From positions 9,418,662 to 9,482,661 of the forward strand of contig CM034132.1 of the NCBI GenBank assembly GCA_019914995.1: 64,000 nt of DNA. Reading direction: 5' to 3'. The position numbers were made by a program, and so were the translations under genes. Shown piece by piece: positions 1 through 12,421 of the stretch. Each line of letters opens with the position of its first letter. The stretch's first letter is position 1. The DNA comes from Acanthochlamys bracteata (taxonomy: Eukaryota > Streptophyta > Magnoliopsida > Pandanales > Velloziaceae). The notes beneath the pieces are model-generated. The model was not told the DNA's origin. It searched no databases and saw only the letters and a list, made by a program, of their open reading frames with translations.

Positions 1-2219
1 ATGAATTTCTATCTAATTTATTGATCAAAATAATAAAAGATAAAATAGAGCTGGATGACATTCATAAACAGAGTCCAAATACACGAAGGTTGAGGTAAAA
101 ATTATTTAGCATTAGTCGAAGATAGCTTGGACCCGAAAACAAGGTGGTGTTTTCGTTAAGAGTGTGTTACTCACACTCCTAAACTTGATTTTTTTGGAAT
201 AAATTTTTAATATAAAATAAATAAAAAATTTAAAATAAATTTTTTATCACAAATTTTTTTAAAAATTTAATTCTAAAACTTATTATTAATACAAAAACTT
301 ATTTATTATTAAATATTTTAAAATTTTTAATTTTATTTTAAAATTCATTTTTAAAATTTTTAAAACTCAAGTTCACTTACTAAGTAAACACTGAGACTCA
401 GAACAGACTGGAGGAGTCTACGATTCTGAGGGCGTTATCAGTAAGGAGGGTGCATCACATTAGAGTTACAGTTGCATCTGTTTTGTAATTCAAAGGTGCA
501 TTATAGGCATTGAATTTTTTATCATTCATCATTGTCTGTGTTGCTTTTTCTATAAACACATTTGTTAAGCCTTCGGCCAGGAAAAATAAAATAAATACGG
601 AGAAAATGTTTGAAAATATTTATAAAAAATATTTTTTCTGAAATGATCTAAAAATTTTTTAGAAACAAAAATATTTTTGTTTCCACAAAACAATGTTGCA
701 GCAAAACAATAATTTGAGTTCGTCTCAACTCTTTGAAACATGAACCATCTTTTCTTTTTTCGTTCGAGTTTCTGGAAAAGTTTCAGGTAAGTAGTCTCCG
801 TCATGTAACTGCTGCCCATTTCTTTGCTTTCCATTTTTTGCTGTTTTTTATACTTCTCTTGCCAGACCAATCTGGATCCGGCAAGAATTTATATATATAT
901 ATTTAAAAAAAATTAAAACTTTTATTATATATAATTTTCAAAATATAAATAATTTTTATATATAACGAAATATAACGAAAAGCACGTCCAAACGTGCACT
1001 TAAAATGTGTACCAATTCTTTTCATTTATTTTTGTATCAAAAAATTAAATTAATTTTATAATACAATTAAATATAAATATTATTTTTAATTTATTTTTAT
1101 ATATAATTAAATCAAAATTTTAACTCAATTTATTAAAAAAAAATTAAAAACGTACCTTGACTCACATTTTGTTATTTGTGTTGGGTACGAATAAAAAGAT
1201 GGTTCAAAATTTTCATTTCTTGTTATTTTTTCTAAAGAGAGTTGCTAAGTTGGAATTATAAAAATATATTAATTGTTAATAATTTAATTCATAACGTAAT
1301 CTCTCCGTTAACTAACAGTGACATAGGATATAAAATGGGATCAACTAAATTATAAACAAAACAAGAGAAAACTGATGATGTTGAATTAACAATTAAATAA
1401 AATCAATCAATTAATTTACTCTAACTTTTTTTTTCCGGCCGACAGTGCAAAGCTGTATTTTATATACAAGATTTATTTTTCAAAAATTTGAGCTTAACTT
1501 TATTTTCTATATTTTATTTTTATTTAACGACTAATTATTTTTCAATTATTTATAAAGAAATGAATAATTTTTTTAAAAATAAAAGTTATGTTTTTGGGGA
1601 TTTTTTTATTTTACATTTTTTTATAACTTTTAAAATATTTTATAAGATTATTTTAAAAATTAGTTTTAAAATAAAAAAATAAAATTTATTTTTAAAAATA
1701 TTTTCTTTTTTTAAAAGTTTTTTTCAATAAGCATTTTCAAATATATTTTAATAATGTTCGCGCATCTCTTTCTTTGTATTAAAATTATTATTCTAAATAA
1801 TCATAAGATCCATAACAAATCAGTTTTTAAAAATTTGTAATGTTGTTGACATTTTTTTGGGATAATTTTTGTTTTGTGGACAACCTGTCAGCTAACCATT
1901 TTGCAGTTAGGTGTTACGTTCATAACTCAACTACACTTTCTTTTATTTTATTATTATTCTTATTAGTAAATTATATTATTTATAAAATGTTCAGCCAGAG
2001 ATGTTCACAAAGCAATCGATTAGATAAACATTTCCAGAGAATATGTAGAACGTTTTTTAACGGCAGTAATCTTCAGACCCTATTAAATTTCGACACTTAA
2101 TTTGTTCACAAGGTAATATGATGATTGTAAATCGATGATGCCAAAGATAATAATAAGTTAATAATCTTTTAGTTCGAATTATTATAAGCAAATATTTTAT
2201 GTCTATTAAATTTTTCTTA
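1..2219. other. AT-rich intergenic stretch
   Basis: No gene that I can support. The stretch is dominated by A/T runs, with a less AT-rich patch at about 370-560 and another at about 720-890. A 101-codon reading frame on the minus strand (565-870) has a plausible-looking first third and then becomes low-complexity Phe/Lys/Tyr, so it is not called as a gene. The last few hundred bases are presumably promoter of the WVD2-like gene that follows. Confidence 0.6.
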
Positions 2220-2825
2220 GAAATTTTTGTTTCTTATAGTCATAAACGGCGTTAATGAGGAAAAGGAGAACTTTCTATTTGTGTCTGTGAACAGCAGAAG
2301 CAAGAAACAAGTGAAGAAAAAACAAGAATCTCGGAAGGAGCGGCTTCGATTTCGAGATCTAATCAATGAAAGATGCGATGTTTTTGAAGATTTTAGTGCT
2401 TTTGGAAGCTTTTTGATCATTGCTGAACTTCAAAATTCAATCTTTCCTTTTTGTCTCCATTTTTGGTGAGCAAAGTCAACTTGAAACTTTTTTTTTTCGT
2501 TTGTATTTGCTTGATGGGTTCTGTTTCAGTTAGTAGGTTTTTTTCATAGTAGTGTTGAAGGATCTGGAGCAAGTTTTAAAGTGTGGACTTTCTTCTTTTC
2601 TTTTTGAAGATTTTGATCAAGATTTTTAGTAAAAGGAGGTACTTTCTGGAACAATTTCTGGAAATTTTTCTTCGTGTACTGATGGTGTGCTGACCATTAA
2701 TTCCTAGGTTATTGTTTTCAATTATATGCTAGCTGTTTGAATCTGAAAGTGTTTATAGATATAGTTGTGAATTGCTACATACTAGAGATGCTGATATGAA
2801 TTTCACAAATTTGCAGGAAACCAGA

Positions 2826-5800
2826 ATGACAGGAGACATCGAGGATTATGTCAGCGTACAGGTGCTTTAATCTGATTAATTTAGTTTTTTTACTTTGTAA
2901 TAGTTCAAGTATGCAAATCACGTTGTACTGTATTGTGTTTGGAATAGCAGAGTGAAATTGTACTCGTTAGGCTAGTGGAAGCGTAGTGAAAATATGAAAT
3001 GGAAGAGTGCTGACATAATTCATCAGTGAACACCGGTGCGGAATAAGCTTCTCGTTAGTATCTATAACATACATCGAGAGTTTGTTCACATTGTCCGTTA
3101 ATAATTTAGAATATCTTTGATCCTTTTATGATAGTGCTGGCTTTTTTGTTTGAATGGAATCGTTTCACCACATTAGCAGCATCCTTTGTAGATAGGATTC
3201 TCTTTCTATGCATTTGATGCGGTCACCTTACATGGCCAAGTTTCTTTTGGTTTTTGAGCTTTGACTTTTTGCACAGAGGCTCATAGCAATTGTAGACAGT
3301 TTGATGGATTGATTCAATCACATGTACATATAAGCAAAATAGAGTCCTCGCCCTTGCATTTACAACCAATATGGACATATTTCCTTTTAAATAAGATTTT
3401 TGAGGTCAATCTACATCTCCCGTGGAACTATATAGTAGCTGTACTGAGTTGCAATTTTTGCATATAGAATATACCTTTTATGGTTGAAAGAGATTTACCC
3501 ATTTGTAAACAAATGTTATGTTTGTGTTATACTACGTGATGAGTATTTAAAACCTCCTTATTTTATATTGACATAATTTGTGAGTACTGAGTAAGATTGT
3601 AGTGCTAGGGGATTAATTTGTTGTCATTTAGTAGTCTCCTGTAAAGGAGCTATTCTTCTGCAAAAACCATGTTAACTCCAATGCTAGGTGTTACTGATTA
3701 TAGTGTCCCTAGCATTGACAGGCTGAGCAAATTCCTACTGGTTCAGTCTCCTTCGGAAGATTTCATGATGAACCCTTATCCTGGGAAAGGAGATCAACGT
3801 TTTCTCATAATAAATATCTCGAGGAAGTTGAGAAGTACTCTCAACCTGGTTCAGTTACCCAAAAGAAAGCGTATTTTGAAGCCCATTTTAAGAAGAAAGG
3901 TCTCATGCAGCTCTCTTCATCAGATGGCGAAGAGGATGTTGAATACCAAACTAACAAACAGAGAGCTGATGACAATGATCAATTCAGAGCAGATTCTGTA
4001 CATGATGATGATGAATACCTTCAATCCTCTTGGTATGAGAAAACACCACACGCCCTTGATGATCGGGAACAAGAAACAATTGACTATGATGAAGTAACTT
4101 GTAATGAGAAAGAAGTTACAACTTATCATCCAGAAGAACATCCACCTTCGGAATTAATACATACAATCAGTGCTGCTGATGGAGTGTCAGACACAAGAGA
4201 TCCAACTCCAGCTCCTAGTGAACTACCACATACTCAAACCGAAACTGAGAAGTTGGATTCAGATGTAGGAGCTTCTTATGTTGTTGTTGAACAAAAGCCC
4301 GAGATTGAAGCTAATCATGTGGAAGAAGTCCAACTTAAGGAGAAATCAAATAACCTTTCGGCACAGAAGAAGAATTCCACTAGCTTAATGAAAACCTCGA
4401 TAGCTTCTGGAAAGGTACATTCTGCAGTGCAACATGTTCTTTTGAAAAGTGATCTAGAAAGAATAAAACTGAGAACATTAAGGAAAACTAATTTTCCTAT
4501 AAGAGCTTTCCAGATCTCTTATGAACCATATCTGTAGCAAACACTTTTAGCTCTACAAATTTTTTTTTTTTTTTCCAAGACTCCTTATGCTTGAATTATG
4601 AGCCATTGGCTTGCTAATCTCAGTATTTACCTTCTGAATGTTTCTGTCTTTAGAAACCAACAGCTTCCCAGGACACATCAAAAAGAAAAGTGCAGGGTAG
4701 TGCTCAAACTTCAAGAAGTATTTCTAGTGGGAAGAATTCTCTAACATCTTCTCGGGCCACAGTACCTGTAAGGAAAATGGAAAGCGGGACAGGCCAGACT
4801 AAAGAACTTAAGCAAATACAAGCAAATGGGCGAGCATCTTCAAGTCCTCAGTCTTGTAATATTAAGCCTGGGGTATAAACTCTCTGAAATATTCACAAAT
4901 CATTACAAGTTGTCTTCAAATACTGCTTTCTTTATTCCGTTATAGTTCTATGTCAATTTGTGTTATTTGGGTTCTTATAGCCACTCTTGCCTTCGAAGTG
5001 TATTTCAAGTTGCCTCCTAACTTTTTAAGTTTTATTGCTTTGTCCCTTAGGTTTTGAAGTTGTTTCCGTACACCAACTTTTATCAAGACACATTACTATA
5101 ACTATTTATGAAAATGCTTTATATTATAAACGTAGCAAATTTGTCAGAATACAGATTATCTATGAATTGGCCTATTGGTTAGTTCTTACAAACTAGACTT
5201 GGATGGATCAAGAAGGTTGGGACCAAGTTGTTGTAATTACGTAATGTAAAGATCCTGACTTGCACATACATTTTGATTTTGTATGAACACAGACTTTTAT
5301 TGCAAGATATTCATATAATGATTTAAAACTGGAAAATTGATAGAAACAAACAGGGACTGTCTATGAATTGGTCATGAGGATACGTTTGTTAGGCATATCT
5401 TGCTAAATAGTTTCTTTATATGAGTTTCTATGCTCTATAAAAAGTAAATAGAGTTTAGTTGCAATAGACATTGCTTCACTGGATTCATATGTTTTTGTCC
5501 TGCTGTTTTTTGTGTAGGATTCTGAACATCCAAGGACTAAAGTAAAGGAACCTCATAGAAGGTACAGCTCCAAAAAAGATGCTTAGCTACTTCCTTAGGT
5601 TTTTTTTACTGTTCTTTCTTATCATTGCAAATCTGGTCATAAATTGTTTGATGGTATTCAGTGGAAAAGATATAAATGCAAGAAAAATTTCTGCTCACCC
5701 AATTCCAGAGAAGAGTGAAAATAATCACCATCAACTTGCAAACAGGTTATGAGCACTCTCTATAAGGACTTCCTTTTTAAATTTCTTGGGTAATAATATG

Positions 5801-6965
5801 ATTTCTTCATAGTTGTCCATTTGCAGTAGACCTAAGCGGATTGCTCAGTCAGCTAATGAAGATGTAAAGAAAAAGGGTACATTTACTTTGAAAATTGATG
5901 AAAGGGCTGAGAAAAGAAAAGAGGCATGAATCTTCTGACTGTACTCTTTTGTTTATCATGTTGTGTTAGAAATGTGCTAACTCACTGCATTTGGTTTTTG
6001 CGATTATATTTCCTTCAGTTCTACATGAAGTTGGAGGAGAAACACCACGCTAAAGAGCTTGCACTAAATGCAATCCAAGCTAAAGCACAGGTATCTTGAA
6101 CTTTTAATTGAATTCATGTCATACTTATCTGAAGGCACTATGGATGCTTTTCTTCTTTAAGTGTCTTGAAGTTCTGTTTTTTTTTCTTTCCGTTGATGAA
6201 TGCTTGTTTAGCAGAACCAAAACACTATTTCATTCTTATTATGAATAGAGTGTCTGAAACTAAGTTTCATATGTTAGTTAATAAGTTAAGACAGCTTTCA
6301 TCTGAATGAAATGTTTGCTAATTATGCAGGAACAGACTGAAGCTGAGTTAAAACAGCTTCGAAAGAGTCTTAACTTTAAAGCAACTCCAATGCCTTCCTT
6401 TTATAAGGAGTCCTCTGGTGGGAAAAAGGTATGCTTAGTCATCCTATTTCACCAAAACTCTCACTTGGCTAAGGTTGAATTAACTATTTCGTTATTATTT
6501 CTCATGCAGTTGCCAGCAACAGCAGTAAGGTCTTTGAAAATACAACGCAAACATAATAGTAATTCTGATGAAACCAAAACTCAAGAAAACTCTGCAGAAA
6601 TTTCTCAGTTGAACAAAGATAATCAATTAAACACAGATCAATCCAGCTGTACTACTCTAACTGAATCCCCTGCAGTTTATGAAAACATAAATGGTTCTCA
6701 TATTGTATTCAACAACAATTCTGATCACACAGATGAATCACAAAATAGCAGTCTTGTTACGGAACAAGTCAGGAGTATTGAGTCTGAAACTAAAGAGGAG
6801 AGAGTTGAGCAGCAGCGTTTGCAGCAAAAAATAGGAGAGGGCACCATAGAGACTACAGAAGCTGTAAACGAGCAAACTCAAGCTGAAACTGAAAACATTG
6901 AAGCTGTGGACAAGGCAGTTAACAGTAACGTCAACAACAATTCAGACTACGATGCTTCCTTATAA
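2826..6965 (+). CDS. WDL7: WVD2-like (TPX2-domain) microtubule-associated protein
   Basis: Nine coding exons: 2826-2861, 3722-4414, 4654-4872, 5518-5561, 5662-5745, 5827-5923, 6019-6090, 6330-6428, 6510-6965; 599 residues. A 5' UTR intron appears to run from about 2466 to 2816. The N-terminus has the signature of the WAVE-DAMPENED2-like group: SVSFGRF, SWERRSTFSHNKYLEEVEK and KKAYFEAHFKK (about residues 18-75). The TPX2 C-terminal module spans about residues 375-440, with KRKEFYMKLEEKHHAKE and LRKSLNFKATPMPSFY. This family binds and bundles cortical microtubules and affects cell expansion and organ twisting. The middle is acidic and Ser/Thr-rich and probably disordered. The exon 6/7 intron starts with GC, not GT (5924-5925). 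Family assignment is firm; the exact paralogue (WDL7-like, judged from the N-terminus) is less so. Confidence 0.9.
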
Positions 6966-8112
6966 GTACATAATTTATTCTTTTCATTTTCTTGTAAATT
7001 TAGAAAATAAAAAGTGCTGGAATAATGCATAGATATTCCCAGTGGTCTTCGTCTTAATACAATCACCTCTATTTTATGCTTATGTATTCGATTGGGCTAA
7101 CGTTGATCTTGTATAGTTGTGTAAATTCTCGGTCGCCTTTGTTGTAAAATTGTTTGCTGCATATTGTGAAACTTCTATAACATTGGACTATAAGTTCATA
7201 TTTCAGCTCCTGAACTGCATTAAGGATATAAACCTGGAACTGCAATGAAACACATCATCTGACTGAGTGTTCTTTTTTTTTCTGATTCTATACAGATGAA
7301 AACATGTGCCTTGCTAACACTTGAGAATCGACGTTCTTAGATTAGGTCATCGTTATCTACAATAATCTAAGGCCTCAGGTCAAGGAACAAAAGTTTGCCA
7401 GAAGACGGTCGTGTCCAAACAAAGTTGAGTTTAATGACGTGAGTTTAGAATTACTAAGTCATATTCTGATATAAGTTTATTGGGATGGCACAACACTTGG
7501 ACACAATTTTCAACCGCCATGAAAGTTTTATCACAATGTGGATACTGTTACATACTTCTGGTTATCTTGAAGCTAAGTTTTTTGGGAGATTTAGGAGTGT
7601 TATTGAAAAAAAGAGTATTGAAATTTTTTTGAAAAATAAGACTAACTTTTTTGACCTAAAAATAACTAATAGTAACATCTTACGACATAAAATTTTTCTA
7701 TAATTTTTAAATTCTAAAATAATTTTGTAAACTATTTTAGAAGTTTTATTAGAAAACGTAAAATAATAAATTAGAATAAAAATAAGATAATAAGCCCTCA
7801 CAAAAATCCATTTTATCTAATATCTCTGTAGAGAGTGGTACTGTTTTAATTACTATAAGTTTGGTGTCCGTCTATTAAAGACGTATTTCAAATACAAGTA
7901 ATAAATTTTACGAAGGTGAAAAATAAAATTGGAGCTTATTAAAAAATATGTTGAAAGTGAAGTTCAATTTTTATATTTTAATTATTTTTTTAAGTGAGTT
8001 GGTGGTAAAGTTTAATTTTGTTATTTGAAATAGGTTGAAAGTAAAATATAATTCTTAATTTAATTTACATTTAAAAAATATAAATCGTTCAGAATTTTAA
8101 TTTTAACGAGAG
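6966..8112. other. 3' UTR and intergenic DNA
   Basis: The first few hundred bases are presumably the 3' UTR of the WVD2-like gene. The rest is AT-rich with no coding signal, and 7590-8100 consists of A/T-rich repeat-like sequence. Confidence 0.5.
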
Positions 8113-8340
8113 AAACTGAAGTTTCGAATATTTCGACACGCCATAATTATTTTCCAAGCTCAGTTACAGTTTGAGACTGATAGAACTCTTGGAGTATTTA
8201 TGCTCATTCTAGAATATTACCGCAGATCTTGGGTAGAGGAGGAAGCACTGAGAATGCAAGCACGAATCAAATTTTCAGAAGGAGCTCTGCAGATGTGGAA
8301 CTGGTCAGATGAGCATGATCTACCACCAGCATCGACATGA
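8113..8340 (+). pseudogene. Orphan C-terminal exon-like fragment
   Basis: An open frame without an initiating Met at its start runs through ordinary protein-like composition (LILEYYRRSWVEEEALRMQ, then KFSEGALQMWNWSDEH) and stops at TGA 8338-8340. The composition is unlike the surrounding AT-rich DNA and resembles the last exon of a real gene. No upstream exon in the same orientation could be found between here and the WVD2-like gene. I do not recognise the protein. It may be a gene remnant, or the captured exon of a gene located elsewhere. Confidence 0.3.
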
Positions 8341-8807
8341 AGCTAGTGAATAAATGAGTTTCTAAACAATGAATTATAAAAAATTAGTTAACACAAAAGA
8401 ATATAAAAAATCAACAGAAAATAATTTTATGCAAAAGAACACATCCTTAATGTATTTACAGGGAGCTTGGACATATTTCAAGAACAAGCGTTCAAATATG
8501 AATTTAGGCATAATTCTGTACAGAAGATTGTGGAGAAAAAGAATCACCATGGAAACTTTTATTAGACCTTACACTTTAATCCGCTTTGTTGGCAAAACAT
8601 GCAATCTGCATTAACTATAAAAAAGCAAGACTAAAGAGACAGCATCGAACTCAAAGAAAAGTTAGATTAAAGTATAATGCTTCATCAAATAAGACTCTTC
8701 AACAGACTCATTTTTCTCGAAGCTATGCAGTCTACATATTATTACACAATACGATCTGATACCATTTAGTGCAAGAGTACAAAATGTGGAAACATGAAAT
8801 CATGAAC

Positions 8808-10945
8808 TCATATGAAGCTGGGGCAAGCAGGTCCATTTGAAAGTCCAAGCCGAACTTCCATACCATGGTGCATGTCCACTGGTCGGAAAGATTCCGAGTC
8901 CTGGGGCACTGCAATTGTAGGAAAAAACATAAGACAAGATCCTTCAACAAAATGCAAAACTTGATGCAAGCATCAGTTCCAATAAGACTTTGATCAGCTG
9001 ATCCAGCAAAAATGTTAAAATGCAAAAAAAAAAAAAAAATTTTATACAGAGCAGAATGCTTACTGTTAAGGTAATCTTCAAAACCAAAGTCCTCTAAGCC
9101 ACCAGTAAGTGCTTCCAGGCCAAGCATGGATGACGGTAGTGCTCCAGGAGGCCTCTGGAATCTGCAAGAATTAAAGCCACGCTTCAATACTGACAAAGAA
9201 AATCGCTTTCTCCTTCAGAAAATGGATGCATATGTTGTTTAATAATCAAACTAACAATATTGATATTCAAGGGCATGAAACTGTGTTTCAACTGCTAAAA
9301 CTGCTGGTCCGTGAACCACTATGCGGGAGGAAGATCTACTGGAGTCTCAAATCAGTAACAGGAAATTTCTTACCATCTCTAGAGCTGATACATCAAAATC
9401 AATTTCTGCTAGAAAGTAACAAAAAACTTTTGCATCTTGTGTTGTTTGGATGGGCTTCTCATACCAAGGATATTTAGTCTTGACATGCAACATGAGCAAA
9501 TTGGAAATGACTAACTATTTCTTGGGAGAAGAACCAAGTGGCAGTTCCATTGACAATTCATTAACAAAAAATATGATCTTATTCATCAATATCTACATCT
9601 GTCCTTTTAGCATATTCCAGTTCTACAATCCTTTAATCGTGATACAATTTGATTCCACATCGTCCAGGTTAAGAGACACTGAACACCTCTATGACATTGT
9701 CCAACTGGTTATGTTCATGATTCATTTCTACTTAACATAAAAGCTTCCAAAAGGAAATACGGAAAACCAAGAAACTTCCAAGATTAAGTACAAACATTTC
9801 TTCTATCCTAGATTCTATATAAGTATGTTTCAAGACATTGTTCACTATGTTTTCTAAGAAGAGATTCATAAGCCCGAATCAACATTCAAAAGGTGGCAAC
9901 AAGCTAACAAAATTATTCCCTGTTGACCAACAAACAAACTATAGTGTCACCACCTTTTGATTCCTTTTGTTACTTTCAGTATAAAAAGTTGCAGCAACAA
10001 CATACATCAATTGACAAGCCCTATGCCTTTGCACAACCCATGGCGTGACAAAGCAAGAAGCACCCATATGAGAAATGAACAAATTTTTTCATACGATTGC
10101 GGACAAGCAAAGACCAAATCTGAACATTAAACATGCTTTCAACCAACTCTAGATAACCTAAGGCCGACTCAATTAAACAAATTTATTCAAAATATTTCAG
10201 ATGATTATGATAACCTAAGGCCGACTCTAGATACCAATCATCCTTATAACCAACTAAACCAAACATTTTTTCTTCGACATATTTCAGGCGCTCACACGCA
10301 ATAGAAGGCCAACTCTTAGCACCGATCGTCGATATAGCCAACTGAAGTGAAGGCCACCTCTAAGCACCGATCATCCATATAACCAACTGAAGTGAACATT
10401 TTTCTTCAATAAATCTAAATTTAACCATATATTCAAAACTCATTGACAACTGCAGGATACTAAAGTCTATGCAAACCACACTCAACTTTTCAACCCCCTA
10501 AATCCATCACACCATCAAAACAATCTAGGTTCCATAATCCATCTAAGCTAGCACAGCTTAATTTGCATATAACTAATCACAGATTCACAGTATCGAATTA
10601 TCTCAAAGAACTTATGTTTTAAGAAAAAAGAAATTACCTGGAGAGAATTTGACGGTCGAGATCTTTCCTGATATTGAAAGCAGATCCATAGGTAAGATCA
10701 GCCACCGCTCTCTTCTTCTCCTCCAACTCTCCCATCGCCTTATAAAACCAATCAATAAAAATTTCAGATCACAACCAAAGAATACGAAAAACTATCAAAA
10801 AAAATTATGGAAAACGCACGGATTGACGGAGATTTTGAAGCGGGTGAGTTCCGACGATATCGCCCTTAATGCCCGGCAATCCAAATCGGAGCGCATCGTG
10901 GTTTTCGACGGGGTCGTGAGCGATCGATTTCGCAGACATCTCCAT
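8808..10945 (-). CDS. UMP1: Proteasome maturation factor UMP1/POMP
   Basis: Four exons in transcript order: 10820-10945, 10638-10738, 9064-9161, 8808-8908; 141 residues, the usual length for plant UMP1. The family hallmarks are all present: HDALRFGLPGIKGDI near the N-terminus, then DLDRQILSRFQRPPGALPSSM and LEDFGFEDYL in the middle, and ESFRPVDMHHGMEVRLGLS at the C-terminus. UMP1/POMP is a small, largely unfolded chaperone that assists dimerisation of half-proteasomes and activation of 20S beta subunits, and is the first substrate of the finished proteasome. Two ATGs (10945 and 10939) are possible starts; the first, giving MEMSAK, is used here. Intron 2 is long (9162-10637) and carries a degenerate tandem repeat. 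All junctions are GT-AG and in frame. Confidence 0.94.
10160..10425. repeat. Degenerate tandem repeat in UMP1 intron 2
   Basis: Four starts of a related unit are visible at 10160, 10217, 10305 and 10350, each beginning AAGGCC(G/A/C)(A/C)CTC. The last three continue with A(C)C-(A/G)ATC(A/G)TC and then ATA(A/G)CCAACT. Spacing varies (57, 88 and 45 bases), so the array has decayed or been rearranged. No coding role. Confidence 0.5.
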
Positions 10946-12073
10946 TAATCGATTCTCTGAAAAGAAAAAAATAAATAAACTGTTCCTTCTCCTTCTCAAC
11001 TAATAAGCTTCTTCTGAACTGATCCGATTACGCTTTTGCCGCAAGTAACTAGTTCTACTGGTGTTAACGGGTCGGGTTCAGGTTTCACAGAAAACCGTAC
11101 CCTACCTGCAAATTTTCAAGTCTTTATTAATTGGTGATTTTGCTTCGGGTCGGATTTGGATTAAGATCCAACTCATTTGACCCTGGTTTTCCTGCAATTA
11201 ACTAGAATACTTGCGTTGATGATCAGGATTTGCAGCTGTGCAGATCTGAAGTGCTTGCGGCATGTTTCAAATATTTCTAACTGAATTTCATGAAAATAAA
11301 AAATAAAAAATAAAATTTTTTATATAATTAAAATATGTGAATTATTCGAAACTCAAAATCTGACCGAAAAAAATAAAATTATGGGTGTTTCAAACACGCC
11401 CTTATTATTTGACACTTAAGTGATTCATTAACTTAAGTGAATGTAGGAACGTGAGCTTCACCAAAGTAATTTTTATAAATTAAAATTTAATAACATTTTG
11501 ATAAAATTAAATTTAAAATAATAATTAAAATAAATAAATTAAAATTTATAATAAAGTTTTTATAAAAATAAAATTCGAAGCAGAAATAAAAATAAAGCTT
11601 AAATATGTAAATTGGGTGAACTTTAAACTGTATATTAAAATTTAATGTATGTTTGGAATTGCTTCTCAATTTCAATAATTTTTTTTTCAATTCTAACAAA
11701 CTATACCAATTTTTAAAAAATTTTAAAAAAATTTTAAATATAAAAATATAAATTATAAATAGTTAACTATATAATTTTTATTTTATAAATACTTATAAAA
11801 TAATAACATATTCAGAAATCCAGGTTCAACCATTATTCTAATCAAGGTTGAATTTTATTATTATTTTTGCCCTACATATTTAAGCCAGCAACCGCTTCAC
11901 ACGGTTACATACAAATCCAGTATATTGCAAAATTCTTAATTCACTCGTATAACATAGCAAAAAAAAAAAAAAAAAAATCAAACTTTTGTATCAACGGAAA
12001 AACAACAGGAAGTTGCCGAGCTAGCTGTTACTGACTGACATGCTCATGATATATCACAGCATGTGCATGAACT
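10946..12073. other. UMP1 promoter side and intergenic DNA
   Basis: No gene. It contains GC-richer sequence at 11035-11190 with GGGTCGGG motifs (possibly the remnant of an element), one short MITE copy (11261-11399), and long A/T tracts. Confidence 0.5.
11261..11399 (+). mobile_element. MITE family 1, internally deleted copy
   Basis: Starts with ATGTTTCAAATATTTCTAA and ends GGTGTTTCAAACACGCC. The ends match the full copies at 22269-22557, 26038-26330 and 51077-51367, including the penultimate TTCGAAACTCAAAATCTGACC / AAAATAAAATTATG block, but the middle 150 bases are missing. Confidence 0.55.
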
Positions 12074-12421
12074 TTACTTCTGAATCTCCTGCCGGTAAAC
12101 GAAAGAAGGCAACGGGCTCCGGCCACCGGGATTCCGCATAGGTGACCGCGGGATTTCCGACAGCTTTCTGCCTTCAGTATCATAATAAATGACGCCGGAG
12201 AAATCCAACGGCTGACACTTCTCTCCCATGAGTATCTCTTTCTTCCACACGCCGTCGCCGTACTCAACATTAACACTTTCATCATGGCCATACTGATCCG
12301 TTCTTCTGCCCTTTCTGTTCTCTTCTTTAGTACTCCACCTCCATGAAACCTTCTTCTTCTTCTTGTCCCGCAGTTTCTTCGCTAGCCCGGCGACGATCCG
12401 TAGCAGAGTTATATAGCCCAT
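12074..12421 (-). CDS. Small plant protein of unknown function (115 aa)
   Basis: Single exon, ATG at 12421, stop at 12074. The N-terminus is a short hydrophobic stretch (MGYITLLRIVAGLAKKL) followed by a Lys/Arg-rich segment (DKKKKKVSWRW). The middle and C-terminal part contains VWKKEILMGEKCQPLDFSG, then VIYYDTEGRKLSEIPRSP and a final SPLPSF. The GEKCQPLDFSGVIYYD block looks like a conserved core of small angiosperm proteins annotated as hypothetical; I know no function for them. The frame has clearly higher GC than its surroundings and balanced amino-acid use, unlike the overlapping frame at 12028-12291. The basic N-terminal half would suit nuclear or membrane-peripheral location, but this is a guess. 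Confidence 0.75.
   Translation of the reverse strand: MGYITLLRIVAGLAKKLRDKKKKKVSWRWSTKEENRKGRRTDQYGHDESVNVEYGDGVWKKEILMGEKCQPLDFSGVIYYDTEGRKLSEIPRSPMRNPGGRSPLPSFVYRQEIQK

Noticed and set aside
565..870. 101-codon minus-strand frame with a TATA-like sequence upstream
   Set aside because: The first third looks acceptable, but the rest is A/T-driven Phe/Lys/Tyr sequence, and no family resemblance is visible.
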